Shown: piece by piece, positions 23,097 to 32,334 of the stretch
Numbering within the stretch: the stretch's first letter is position 1
How the letters are laid out: every line of letters starts with the position of its first letter
Assembly (NCBI GenBank): GCA_018907035.1
Contig: JACCIC010000200.1
Span: forward strand, 496,001-560,000
DNA: 64,000 bases
Origin: Sycobia sp. Sy_11
Taxonomy: Eukaryota; Arthropoda; Insecta; Hymenoptera; Epichrysomallidae
Reading direction: 5' to 3'
Notes under the pieces: model-generated
What the model saw: the letters and a program-made list of their open reading frames with translations, nothing else
What the model was told of the DNA's origin: nothing
Database searches by the model: none
Program-made: the position numbers and the translations under genes

Positions 23097-24275
23097 AATG
23101 AGTGGAGGCCAAAGGTTTTCCCGTAGTGTCCTTATGGATATGCAAGGGGCTTCCAAACACACATCACGGGGAGTTATTAAAGAGGCTATGTATAGAAATG
23201 ACATTTCCCCATGCATTGTGGAATGGATTAAGCACAGGCTGGGCAATCGTGTTCTGGAAACCAGTAATGGAGTGCGACCCTACGAGGTGTAGTGGAGTTT
23301 GCCTGCCCGCAGGGTGATGTCCTATCTCAACTCATGTAGCGCCTCGTGGTGACCGACCTTTTGAAACGACTGAACAACATGGGTTGTACGGTGGTTGGTT
23401 ATTTCGACAATATCATGGTGATCTCCAGAGGACCCTTTCTAGACCCCCTTATGGGGATCTTACAAGGCACCCTCAACGTAGTGGACAGATGGTGCAGACA
23501 GACAGGTCTAACTGTTAATTGTAGGAAGACTGAAGTCATAGTCTGCACCAGAAAATACAAATGTACAAGGAAAACAGTAGACAATACAACTCAAATCTAG
23601 GAGGGCAACACTTAACCCTCAAGAAACAAGTGAAATACCTAGGTGTTATCATCAATAGTAAGATATTGTGGAAAAATCGCCTGAAGCATACAGTTGACAG
23701 CATAACGGCTTACCTGTGCCAGGTTAGAAAGACCATAGGCAGGACGTGGGGCCTCAAATCAGATACTATCAAGTGGATATGTGAGGGTGTTCTAAAACCC
23801 AGACTAACATATGGTGCTCTAGTCTGGTTGAAGAGAGCGGCTTTGTCCACTGCTGTTAGCACACTCGAGAGAGTGAGCACTACGGTACTGAGGGATGGGT
23901 AGCGGAGGAAAACAGCCGACAATGGGAGGAAAATGGGAAATGCAGGCAGACAAAGGCCTTCATTACCATTAGGAACGCTAAGGTTTAGACCAAGGTTCTT
24001 GGTCTAAGCAGAAGAAGGGCTAAGGTACTTTTCGAGATCCTCACGGGTGACAATAAACTTAATGTTTACAGGTGTAGGATGGGTCTCATAAGAGACCCCT
24101 CCTGTTATTTTTGTTACACAGATGATGAAACAGCTGAACACATTATGTGTCACTGTTCAAACATATTTGGAATGAGATGGCAGTATTTAATGGCTACATC
24201 CTTGGATGTGGAGGACATGAAGGTTAGCATGGCGAACAGAATACTTTTGTTCCGGGAGGCTTGCCGATTATAGCG
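23097..24275 (+). pseudogene. LINE ORF2 C-terminal part
   Basis: Non-LTR reverse transcriptase remnant. The block ISPCIVEWIKHRLGNRVLE is near 23200. The active-site box reads VVGYFDNIMVISRG near 23400, where YADD would be expected. The thumb QVKYLGVIINSKILW is near 23635, followed by PRLTYGALVW. A C-terminal zinc-knuckle-like region CYFCYTDDETAEHIMCHC is near 24110. The frame changes near 23290, 23350, 23570 and 23900. Assignment to the R1/Jockey group rests on the thumb and the Cys/His tail. Confidence 0.8.
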
Positions 24276-24377
24276 GCTGCTGGTCTTAGGGAGGGACGCG
24301 AAGGAATTCCCATGCATCCAGAGTCCGGAAGGCCCAATTCCGCAATTATACAAATAATAATAACAATAATAAGTCAA
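23097..24377 (+). mobile_element. LINE fragment, 5'-truncated, R1/Jockey-like
   Basis: About 1.28 kb inserted in the RNase H region of Gypsy-B. It begins inside the RT palm and ends with an AATAATAATAACAATAATAA-type tail. TCAA occurs at both junctions, a possible short target duplication. No 5' half is present, as expected from target-primed insertion. Confidence 0.82.
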
Positions 24378-24378
24378 G

Positions 24379-24746
24379 GTGCGATTGGCAATGGCTTACC
24401 TATTGCATATGCATTCCGCGTACTTGGAAAAACTGAGAAGAATTACTCAAGAACGGAAAAGAAATTATTGGTCATATTTTTTTGAGTGGAACAGTTTAGA
24501 CCATATTTTTATGGTAGAACATTTACTCTAGTCACTGACCATCATCTACTTATATGGTTAAATAATCTAAAAATAACCTCTCCTAAATTATTTCGTTGGC
24601 AGATGCATCTCAGGAAATACAACTTTAAAATAATATACAAAGCCGATCGTATAAATTCCAATGCTGATGATTTGTCAAGAAATCCTATTTATTCTGAAAA
24701 ACTCTTGTGTGATCCTTCAAAGTGTCTACAAAAAATGGATATTTGA
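24379..24746 (+). pseudogene. Gypsy-B RNase H, 3' part
   Basis: Continues the RNase H broken by the LINE. It reads LPIAYAFRVLGKTEKNYS and EKKLLVIFF, then after a TGA at 24484-24486 the frame stays open through FTLVTDHHLLIWLNN to KADRINSNADDLSRN. A short downstream stretch to about 24850 may belong to the spacer before the integrase, which is not recognisable. Confidence 0.82.
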
Positions 24747-24849
24747 GCAACTCTCCATCAGATTTTGAAGAAAACTCACACTTAATATATGCCAATATTT
24801 CTAGAATATTTTTAACTGAGAATTTTGAAGATGATTTTTGCATTTATAA

Positions 24850-25210
24850 CGTACAGTTGTCAATATGATAGAATCAACTGGTTTGATGCTAACTACACTG
24901 GAGATGTGCAAGGTAAATTGAATAGTACAGATTTTGACAGCGCAGAGTATGCCTACATTGGTTGCCGGGGTAGCACATGTAATTCCCAAGAGTCTGTAAA
25001 GCACACACAAGGACGACCAGATATAGACAGCGCTCAACATGGTGTTCTCCGCAACATATGCAAGGTCTGAGAGTCTGGAAGTCAGAGAAGAAGTGCATCT
25101 GGAATGGCAGATGAAAAAGATCAGTGCAGCATCCAAAATAACCAACCTGTGTTCTATATGATAGCTATAACAATAGTGCATACGAAATGACTTCTTGCTC
25201 ATTTGTAGCC
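24850..25210. other. Unassigned segment, less AT-rich
   Basis: About 360 bp with balanced composition and open frames on both strands (plus 24825-25070; minus 24801-25202). Neither peptide resembles a family I know. It sits where the gypsy integrase should be but does not look like integrase. Confidence 0.35.
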
Positions 25211-25354
25211 AACATGTAATTCATTTTATTTCTGTTGATTATATTCTGAACACACCCATCAGTAAGGAATTTGTTGACCAAGGCTTATTAAACGAACAAA
25301 ATTTATTTGAATTAAATCCATCTTTTGGGTAGGTAATTACCTTTAAAACAGACA

Positions 25355-25357
<3 letters not shown>

Positions 25358-25390
<33 letters not shown>
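25358..25390. repeat. (TA)n microsatellite
   Basis: About 16 TA units. Confidence 0.95.
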
Positions 25391-25393
<3 letters not shown>

Positions 25394-25609
25394 ATGTTGT
25401 TATATAAAAGCACATAATCAGAATGTACGACTAGATAATATTAAAATTGGCCTTGATTTTTTTAAAATCTTTATTTTAGAAACAAACATTAAATCATTTA
25501 AAATATCAAAAACGATATCGGAATTGAAAACATACGGTACGAAATAAATTAAAATATGCTATTAAAAACTTTTCAAAACAGAAAATAAATATCCTTGTTT
25601 GTGCTAATA

Positions 25610-26050
25610 ACATATACTTTTTTGAGGAATATGAGAGGGAGGGTATCGTGAGGGATATCATGATTCATTAGCCGGTCACCACAGTGGCATAAACAAAGTC
25701 TATAAAAGTATTAAAAACTATTTTTATTGGCAAAATAACTTTTAAACTTCTGCATAGGACTAACAAAAGTAAGTTTTAATATTGTCCATTTCCTCGCAAG
25801 CAATATCATCGAAAATCATAATCGAGTTAGGAGTAGGTTGTCAGGTGATACAACTGTATCATGTTCACTAAACGGAAAATATTGTAGACCCTCCGCTGGT
25901 TTCAAAAGTTTTTCTAAATACTTATATTTTGGTTGATTTAATGATTTTGAATATATGTATATATTTTAAAATCTAACACCATTCGGATGAGTTATAAGAG
26001 TCAATAAGCTATTGATTTTTCCACAATCGGAAGGTCCACAAATCACTACT
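25610..26050 (-). pseudogene. Polinton packaging ATPase (FtsK/A32 type), partial
   Basis: Genome-packaging ATPase family of Polintons. On the minus strand the P-loop VVICGPSDCGKIN lies near 26010-26045, with Ile where Thr/Ser normally ends the Walker A motif. The conserved YSKSLNQPKYKYLEKLLKP and YFPFSEH follow downstream. The Walker B block IMIFDDIACEEMDNI is near 25800-25835, in a different frame from the P-loop block. Stops and frameshifts show decay. The N-terminus before the P-loop is missing. Confidence 0.75.
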
Positions 26051-26122
26051 CGTATACTATCTAGCAGTAGATCTCCATGCCGATTACTTTTTTTGTCCTT
26101 CTCTGTAAAAGAGTTAACATTT

Positions 26123-26448
26123 ATGACTAGTCATTTTGTCGAGTATTCCTTGAATTCAAAATATCGTATTTTAAATACTCGTAAAATAGCTCGTATTTTA
26201 AAAATTTCAGCTTTTCGAGGCGTATTTATGCGTAATTCACTGCCAATTAATGGTCCGCATTATAATGAATCAGGTAATATGAATCTTAATGATGCTAGCG
26301 GTTCTGTAACTCATTGGGTTGCATACCGCAAACAAGGCAACAGAGTACTATATTTCGTTAGTTTTGGTGATTTAAAGCCACTCTTAGACCTTATATTTTA
26401 CTTTCTCAATGCTAAAATTATGTATAATTATGAAAGATATCAGTATTT

Positions 26449-26452
<4 letters not shown>
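26123..26452 (+). pseudogene. Polinton adenoviral-type cysteine protease, truncated
   Basis: Capsid-maturation protease family (C5-like). The ATG at 26123 starts MTSHFVEYS; the diagnostic part is FRGVFMRNSLP, then GSVTHWVAYRKQGN with the catalytic His (26312-26314) and YFVSFGDLKP, where the usual FDSFG has Val for Asp. It ends in IMYNYERYQYLY as the sequence runs into the (TA)n beside the MB mariner. The catalytic Cys region is therefore lost. Confidence 0.72.

Positions 26453-26489
<37 letters not shown>
26452..26489. repeat. (TA)n microsatellite
   Basis: About 18 TA units; an MB mariner is inserted at its right end. Confidence 0.9.
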
Positions 26490-26491
<2 letters not shown>

Positions 26492-27435
26492 CGAGGGTGG
26501 ATTGATAAGTTTCTGGTCTGATCAAGAAAAACAACGTTTGAAGAATTTTTTTTTATTTCTCAACCTAATCTCCTCCAAGGCTGATACATTTCTCATAGCG
26601 GTGTTCTAGTCTAGTAATGCCATTTCTATAGATTGATTCGTCAAGCTCCTCAAAATACCCATTTACAGCTTCTATTACTTCTTCCTTATCCGCAAATCTT
26701 TTACCGCCAAACCATTTTTTGAGGTTAGCATACAGATAATAGTCACTCGGGACTAGCTCTGGAGAGTAGGGAAGGTCCGGCATCAATTCAAGCTTCAGAT
26801 CGTTGATTTTAGCCATCGCAACATTTGATGTGTGCGCTGGTGCGTTATCGTGATGAAACAAGATTTTTTTTCTTCGCCAGGTGAGGTCGTTTAATTTTCA
26901 CTTTGTGGCTCAAACGTTGCAATAAGTCTGCGTAACATTGACTAGAAAATATTTTGTACACGTTCATATGACATCTTACAGGTCTCAGCTATCTCACGCA
27001 CTTTTAATCTGCGGTCTTTCAGCACTATTTGATGGATTTTTTCGATCATATCTGGAGTTGTGACCTCAATGGGGCGTCCTGAGCGAGGCTCATCAGAGGT
27101 GCTCACACGATCCTTTTTAAACTCGGAAATCCACTGCTTCACGGCTGAATATTATGAGGAGGATGTCCCCAGTGTTGAGTACATCTCTTCTTTAATTTCC
27201 TTCGGCGTTAACCCCTTCAAATAAAAGTATTTGATGACAGCACGATTTTCCAGCTTTCTCATTTTTACGAAAAACACAGAGGCGTATTGTTGAGCCTGTT
27301 CTGAAACCTAAACAAACATGACAATCGGACTGAAACTATAGCTGCAAGCTATCTAAGGATGGTACTATAGAACGCCACCTCAAGGTAGGCCTAGTGGCGC
27401 CATCGTCAGGCCGGAAACTTATCAATCCACCCTCT
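26492..27435 (-). mobile_element. mariner family MB, copy 2, internally deleted
   Basis: TIRs CGAGGGTGGATTGATAAGTT (26492) and the complement of AACTTATCAATCCACCCTC (end 27435), with TA at 26490-26491 and 27436-27437. Length is 944 bp against 1292 bp for copy 1. About 350 bp of the middle of the transposase gene is missing near 26943. Confidence 0.9.
26565..27262 (-). pseudogene. mariner MB transposase, internal deletion
   Basis: Irritans-type mariner transposase in two pieces. The N-terminal DNA-binding part (27142-26942, with DEPRSGRPIEVTTPD) joins directly to the C-terminal part (26861-26565, with FHHDNAPAHTS, SPELVPSDYYLY and LKKWFGGKRF). The deletion removes the first catalytic Asp block. 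Pro-Glu replaces Pro-Asp in the block SPELVPSD. Non-functional. Confidence 0.88.
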
Positions 27436-27437
27436 TA

Positions 27438-28289
27438 TTATTATAGTTTTCTCCAAACATTTGGCATCTAAATACGTTGTGTTTACAGTGACTATGATCG
27501 CCAAAAATTTGGTAAGGTATTTTTTTTATATTTTCTCGAAGATCATTGCATTGCTGTCAAATGATTTTTGTTGTTGTACTATTGTATTTACAGCTTCTGT
27601 AATTGTATCAATAATTCATGGCACACTATTCTCAATTTCTTTTCAAACATTTTTATAATGTCCTTTTTCCTTATTTTTTGAAACATTTTTTATTTTGGTT
27701 GAAATATTTCGTTTAATGTGATTACTACAAAGTATATTCTTGAATTCCGTACTATATTTTCCAGAGGGATTACGTTTCAGAATAGAACGATAATTACTAG
27801 TGTCCCCATGACTAATTAAAACTATCTAAATCTAATATCTATTCCTATAACTAAAACTACTATAAATCTAAACATCGTGAATGCCAGATCTTACACAGGC
27901 ACGGAAAACTGAGAATCCTACCGGATCACACGGTTTCGTTCATTCAATTTTTTTCCCTAGGGAGGAAAAGTAGTATTTTGTTCCCTATAGACAGCTGCAG
28001 AAAATCGTATTTAGCGCCCCGAGTGCGGGAAAGTATATTATTTGCTCTCTCTCTAGCTCCCATGGACACCATAGACCCTACTTTGTAATACAGCGGGCGG
28101 TATTGGAAAAGAGAAAGCTATATACTTTTCTCTCTCTCTAACACCCAACTAGTGTTATTAACGAGAAAAGTTTATAGCACACTCTCTTCCACACGCCACG
28201 AGTGGTCGTGTGGTGTAGTATTTAAAAAACAGCACGTTATGAGAGTGACCTATATGAGAGAGAGAAACGTATATAGCGCTAAAGGTCGC
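27438..28289. other. Non-coding DNA
   Basis: AT-rich to about 27880, then mixed. 28010-28270 has several TCTCTCTC/GAGAGA patches alternating with TATA-like strings and a small hairpin (CACACGCCACGAGTGGTCGTGTG near 28191). No coding frame is convincing. Confidence 0.5.
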
Positions 28290-28312
28290 TGACGTCAGGG
28301 TCCGTGACGTCA
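28290..28312. promoter_or_regulatory. Two CRE-like palindromes
   Basis: TGACGTCA occurs at 28290-28297 and again at 28305-28312, each followed by GGG. This is the consensus ATF/CREB site. Function here is unproven. Confidence 0.45.
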
Positions 28313-28460
28313 GGGCCAGTGAAGTCGACGCTGTAAGCTATGAGAGTCCTGGATCATCGGAAGTGACCAGAAAATACGCGTGGCGTCAAGTGTCCGTGAT
28401 ATAAGTGCTGTGAGCTATGAGAGTTCTGGATTTGCAGAAGTGATCCAGAACTCTCATAGT
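28313..28460 (+). repeat. Two-unit tandem repeat with 17-bp perfect hairpin
   Basis: Two diverged units of about 80 bp share CTATGAGAGTYCTGGAT (28334 region and 28415-28431) and GAAGTGA. In the second unit the arm 28415-28431 is followed by an 11-nt loop and its exact complement ATCCAGAACTCTCATAG at 28443-28459. Confidence 0.75.
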
Positions 28461-28755
28461 TTATCTACCATATTGGTTGACGAGATTCTCAAATAATTAT
28501 TGCGACAATATTAAACCCTTATCTTACTTCTATTTATGATTAATAGAAAGCTATTCTGGCATTATGTAACAAACTATTCTGGTTTTTATGTAAACAGCTT
28601 TCATTACATTAAAATTATATTACAGTGAATTTTTTACTCCGTTTTCATTATACTTCTAGTTCTTTAATTCCGTTCATTCGTTAAATACGCACTATATTTC
28701 CGGCAGTAAATAACTAAGTTAAGTGGTCCCGTAGTTTCACGACGGTGAGTTTGAT

Positions 28756-28817
28756 TTCTAAATAAATAAATAAATAAATAAATAAATATATAAATAAATA
28801 AATATATAAATAAATAA

Positions 28818-28855
<38 letters not shown>

Positions 28856-28890
28856 TTCTTTATTTATTTATATATATATATAAATGAATG
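28756..28890. repeat. (TAAA)n/(TA)n low-complexity tract
   Basis: AAAT tetramers grading into a (TA)n core at 28822-28851, then TTTA tetramers. Confidence 0.9.
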
Positions 28891-28892
28891 TA

Positions 28893-29010
28893 TGTGTGTT
28901 TGTTTGTTCTGGATAATATAACTCCGAAACTACTGAACCGATCGCGTTCAAAATGTAACCACGTCTTCTACATAGTCAGGAATAGGTCATAGGCTATTTT
29001 TTTGGCAAAT
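28893..29010 (+). repeat. Dispersed repeat head, copy 1
   Basis: Contains GTTTGTTTGTTCTGG, then AAACTACTGAACCGATCG and ATAGGCTATTTTTTTGG. The same order of motifs recurs at 29398-29500. This motif set is typical of abundant insect repeats that I associate with Helitron-like elements (inference). Confidence 0.5.
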
Positions 29011-29119
29011 TCGACAAAAATATAAAAAATTGGCAAATTAGGTAATCACTTTACCAACGATTTCTAATGTATATACTATAGACACAATGCTGCGCTAGGC
29101 CCCGCACAGCATCGAAGCA

Positions 29120-29136
29120 GATGCTCAGGTCAGAAC

Positions 29137-29163
<27 letters not shown>
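29120..29163 (+). repeat. (GA)n microsatellite
   Basis: GAGAGA run within CAGAACGAGAGA...GAGGTATATAGC. Confidence 0.8.
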
Positions 29164-29167
<4 letters not shown>

Positions 29168-29593
29168 ATAGCGCACGGACGCGCATGCTATAGGCAGCTA
29201 TAAATAACTGCAACACCCACTAATCCGGTAATCCACGTTAAACCCTTGAGTTCCTATTCTCCCCCCTCCCGCCACCATCGACAAGGTTGCTAAATGATAT
29301 ATATATTTAATTTTCCCAAGAAAACATTTGAGTAAAGGTCCTTATATATATATATATCATATCATATCATATCATACTAATTTATAAAGACAAAGCGTCT
29401 TTTTGTTTGTACGCGATAATCGAAAAAACTACTGAACCGGTTGTTCTGAAATTTGACATATAAATTCTATATTACCTTGGAAAGATATAGGCTATGTTTT
29501 TTATTAAAAATCATTTTACTTTCATCAATAAATTAAGTTAATGGTTTTAACAATCAGTCAAAATAGGATTCTTTACCAACAACCTTGAAACTA

Positions 29594-29596
<3 letters not shown>

Positions 29597-29635
<39 letters not shown>
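29597..29635. repeat. (TA)n microsatellite
   Basis: About 19 TA units. Confidence 0.95.
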
Positions 29636-29641
<6 letters not shown>

Positions 29642-29803
29642 CGTCGCTTCTACATAGAAGAGCAATATCCATCGTATGCTTCAAAAATATGCTATTCATA
29701 TACGATTTTGATCGAATTTTGATGGAATTTAGTTGGTACCAGTACTAGAATATTCGGTATTTAATTTAAAGAACGGGTATATACGGGAATATACGAAATA
29801 GAT

Positions 29804-29808
<5 letters not shown>

Positions 29809-29854
<46 letters not shown>
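29809..29854. repeat. (TA)n microsatellite
   Basis: About 23 TA units. Confidence 0.95.
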
Positions 29855-29856
<2 letters not shown>

Positions 29857-29904
29857 TTTTATGTATATTATATTGTACATATTATATATATACATTTTAA
29901 ATAC

Positions 29905-30345
29905 GATTTCTATAGGCAGTTATGTGTTCGAATGATAGAATGCCATGTCTAGGTATGACGGGACGACTCCCACGGGGAATTTCGTATTCGGGCGGTAGAA
30001 TATGATGTCCAGGTATGACGGGACAACATCTATGGGGAGATTCATGTTGGGACATTCGAATACGATATCGGGATGTTTTGGAACGACTTCTAGAGGGAGT
30101 GTTAAAGAGACATCTATAAAGAGATTCATTTTCTATCATTTGAACATGCTCACTCCCAGTAAAAGTCGTCCTGGCATACCTGAAAATCGTATTCTACCTT
30201 CCCAACACAAAACTCTCCATAGTAGTCGTCCCGAGACATGTTCTATATTCCGAACATGATACTCTCTATAAACGTCGTCTCGAGACACTTGGACATCTTT
30301 TTGTACTGCTCGAACTCGAAAGTACAATTTTCCTCATAGAAGCCG
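29905..30345. repeat. 60-bp minisatellite array, two opposed halves
   Basis: Degenerate 60-bp units, roughly GGTATSWCGGGACGACT, then a GGGGAGTTT-type block, then GGTAGAATACGATGTCCA. They run in one direction from about 29905 to 30130 and in the reverse direction from about 30140 to 30345. On the coding-like strand each unit reads as 20 residues, for example FPVGVVPSYLDMAFYHSNT. A related array is at 32335-32660. Confidence 0.75.
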
Positions 30346-30556
30346 TATGTATTATGCATATATGTGTGTATTCACTACGGTTGTACATTCTGTATATACA
30401 TACTGTATATACAGAAGCGACGATGGGTACATTACGTTCAATTATTTATAGTAATATAGATTTTTATATATAGAGTACTTTTTACTTAGATATTATTGAA
30501 TTGCTTATGAAACTGGTTAAATTATTATCTCGGGCGAAGCCGAGACGGGGGATGCT

Positions 30557-30564
30557 AGTATATA

Positions 30565-30608
<44 letters not shown>
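30557..30608. repeat. (TA)n microsatellite
   Basis: A TA run with one TC interruption, between the Helitron-like end and the MA mariner copy 3. Confidence 0.9.
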
Positions 30609-30612
<4 letters not shown>

Positions 30613-31786
30613 GTTGTCAAATATCTCCCTTCCGCTTTTTTCTCTTCATTAAATGCTTTTAAAAAGTGTAACAGTGGTTGGATTTACTTCAAATATGTAC
30701 CGTTTTGTACAATAATCTATTTCCATCTAGACGGCAAGTTCATAATACCCCTCTCGTAGAAACCGCTCTCCTCATTTACGAAGAACTCGGACAGGTACTT
30801 TTCACAAGCCTCTTTTGATTCGAACTTTACACCATTAAGGGCGTTCGACATGGACAGAAACAGGTGGCAATCACTTGGCGCTATGTCCGGGCTATATGGT
30901 GGATGCGATAAAACCTCCCATCCAAACTCCCGTAGCTTCGAACGAGTCATAAACGAAGTGTCTGTTCTGGCGTTGTCCTGGTGGAACACTACACCCTTCC
31001 TTTGGTCAATTGTGGACGCTTTTGGTCGATAGTCTCCTTTAAGCGGTCCAGTTGTTCACAGTAGATGGTAGAATTAAGCGTCTGGCCATATGAGAGCAGC
31101 TCATAGTGGATGATTCCCTTCGAATCCCACCAAACATACAGCAAAACCTTTCTGACCCTCAATCCCGACTTGGCCACTGTTTGGGACGATCCACCAGCTA
31201 TGGATCACGACCGTTTTCGCTTGATATTGTCGATGTGATCCATTTTTCTTCGCCAATCACCATCCGTTTCAAAAATGGATCGAATTCGTTTCGTTTCAGC
31301 AGCACATTGCAGGCATTGATTCGGTCCAGAATGATTTTGCGTCAAATCCTGCGGCACCCAAACATCAAGCTTTTTTTTGTATCCAGCCTTCTACAGATGG
31401 TTTGAAATGGTTCGATGACTAACTATCATCTCTTGGGCAATGACAGGAGATGCCATATACCGGTTTAACTCGATAAATTCCATGATTTGATCGGTATTCG
31501 TCGTCACAGGTCTTCCGCCGGCTGGCTTATCCATGGTGTCGTTTTCACCGGCTCTGACGTTTCTCTAGCGGGTTTGCCTTCAGCGAAGGAAAAATTTAAG
31601 ATAGCGCGAATTTCGGTGTAGTTAACTCCATGCTTACACGTCTATAACTTTTTAACACAATATCCAAAGTAATCATGCAAGACCTTTCCAATGATGTATA
31701 GAATTTCCAGATACGAGCTCTGTAGCGCTTTGTACATAGCCGCAAAATTCATAAGACAAAAAGGCAGAACGAAGATATTTGGCAAC

Positions 31787-31790
<4 letters not shown>
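30609..31790 (-). mobile_element. mariner family MA, copy 3
   Basis: TIRs TTAGGTTGTCAAATATCTCC (30609) and the complement of GATATTTGGCAACCTAA (end 31790). TA on both sides, and (TA)n outside both ends. Length 1182 bp; relative to copy 1 it lacks about 70 bp near 31555-31570. Confidence 0.9.
30660..31631 (-). pseudogene. mariner MA transposase, broken
   Basis: Minus-strand DD34D transposase. The ATG at 31629-31631 corresponds to the start in copy 1. The core pieces KVLLYVWWDSKGIIHYELL (near 31130), FHQDNARTDTSFMTRSKLRE (near 30980) and SPDIAPSDCHLF (near 30890) are readable, and the tail FYERGIMNLPSRWK is near 30730. A small internal deletion near 31560 and frameshifts near 31000 and elsewhere inactivate it. 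Confidence 0.87.

Positions 31791-31844
<54 letters not shown>
31791..31844. repeat. (TA)n microsatellite
   Basis: About 27 TA units between the MA copy and the next mariner fragment. Confidence 0.95.
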
Positions 31845-31845
<1 letters not shown>

Positions 31846-32246
31846 GAGGTCAGACAATTAATTCATGCGACCGATTTGATTTCTCGGCCTATGGTAACAC
31901 TGCGAACCTATAATAGCTTCATCGTAATAGGAGATCCCTATTGTACAATAATTCCTTCGCCAGCTGTTTAGTATTTTGTAATAACGAACGATTAAAAATT
32001 ATGTGCGAAACTCGGCTAAACCGCGTCAGAAACTTATGAAAAAGTGCTTAATCTATATGGCACTGATGCCCTGAGTTGTAGTCAGATGCCTCGGTGGCAT
32101 GTCGTTTATAAAATAAAAGCCATGAGAGCGTCAAAGATGAGGCGAGGATCCGAAGGTCAATTCAAGTGCGTATCCACTCAAATGCGCAGTACATCCGCGC
32201 CCTTGTTCATCAAGACCGGCGACTAACCATTCGAATGTTAGCTGAT
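31845..32246 (+). mobile_element. mariner family MC, 5' fragment
   Basis: Begins CGAGGTCAGACAATTAATTC directly after TA, a mariner-type end different from M1, MA and MB. A decayed N-terminal transposase follows, readable in shifting frames as LNLYGTDALS, RWHVVYK and HQDRRLTIRMLADI, which match the helix-turn-helix region of mariners. Sequence stops at (TA)n; the catalytic core and 3' end are absent. Confidence 0.68.
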
Positions 32247-32255
32247 ATATATATA

Positions 32256-32313
<58 letters not shown>
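32245..32313. repeat. (TA)n microsatellite
   Basis: A long TA run with one CC interruption near 32256. Confidence 0.93.
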
Positions 32314-32314
<1 letters not shown>

Positions 32315-32334
32315 CGTACTCAGTTTCTACAGGG

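Larger units (their letters stand above)
19866..25300 (+). mobile_element. Ty3/gypsy retrotransposon Gypsy-B with nested insertions
   Basis: Gag pieces (19866-20840), the protease-to-RT linker (20990-21350), RT (22385-23096) and RNase H (23040-23096 resuming at 24379-24746) form one element. A mariner (21355-22364) and a LINE (23097-24377) interrupt it. The two halves of RNase H join correctly across the LINE, which proves nesting. No LTRs or integrase were recognised. Codons are very AT-rich, unlike Gypsy-A and Gypsy-C. Confidence 0.8.
25600..26455. mobile_element. Maverick/Polinton fragment
   Basis: Two head-to-head Polinton genes, a minus-strand packaging ATPase and a plus-strand cysteine protease, separated by a short gap. 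No TIRs were seen. The right side is cut by (TA)n and an MB mariner. These two genes are the core functions not found in the larger Polinton at 40-49.6 kb. Confidence 0.75.
29365..30558 (+). mobile_element. Helitron-like non-autonomous element with internal minisatellite
   Basis: The left end is inferred near ATCATACTAATTTATAAAG followed by TTTGTTTGTACGCGATAATC at 29400. The right end has the hairpin CTCGGGCGAAGCCGAG (30534-30545 region), about 10 nt of spacer and the terminal CTAG at 30555-30558 followed by T. A hairpin about 10 nt before CTRR is the classic Helitron 3' signature. Inside are two (TA)n tracts and a 60-bp minisatellite. No Rep/helicase gene. The class is an inference. Confidence 0.42.

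Noticed and set aside
26400..26520. Frames ending in Ile-Tyr repeats, here and at 19104-19358 and 31642-31857
   Set aside because: Ile-Tyr runs are translations of (TA)n, not protein signal.
29905..30345. CRISPR array
   Set aside because: Repeats are directly adjacent 60-bp units without unique spacers, diverged and partly inverted, in a eukaryotic context.
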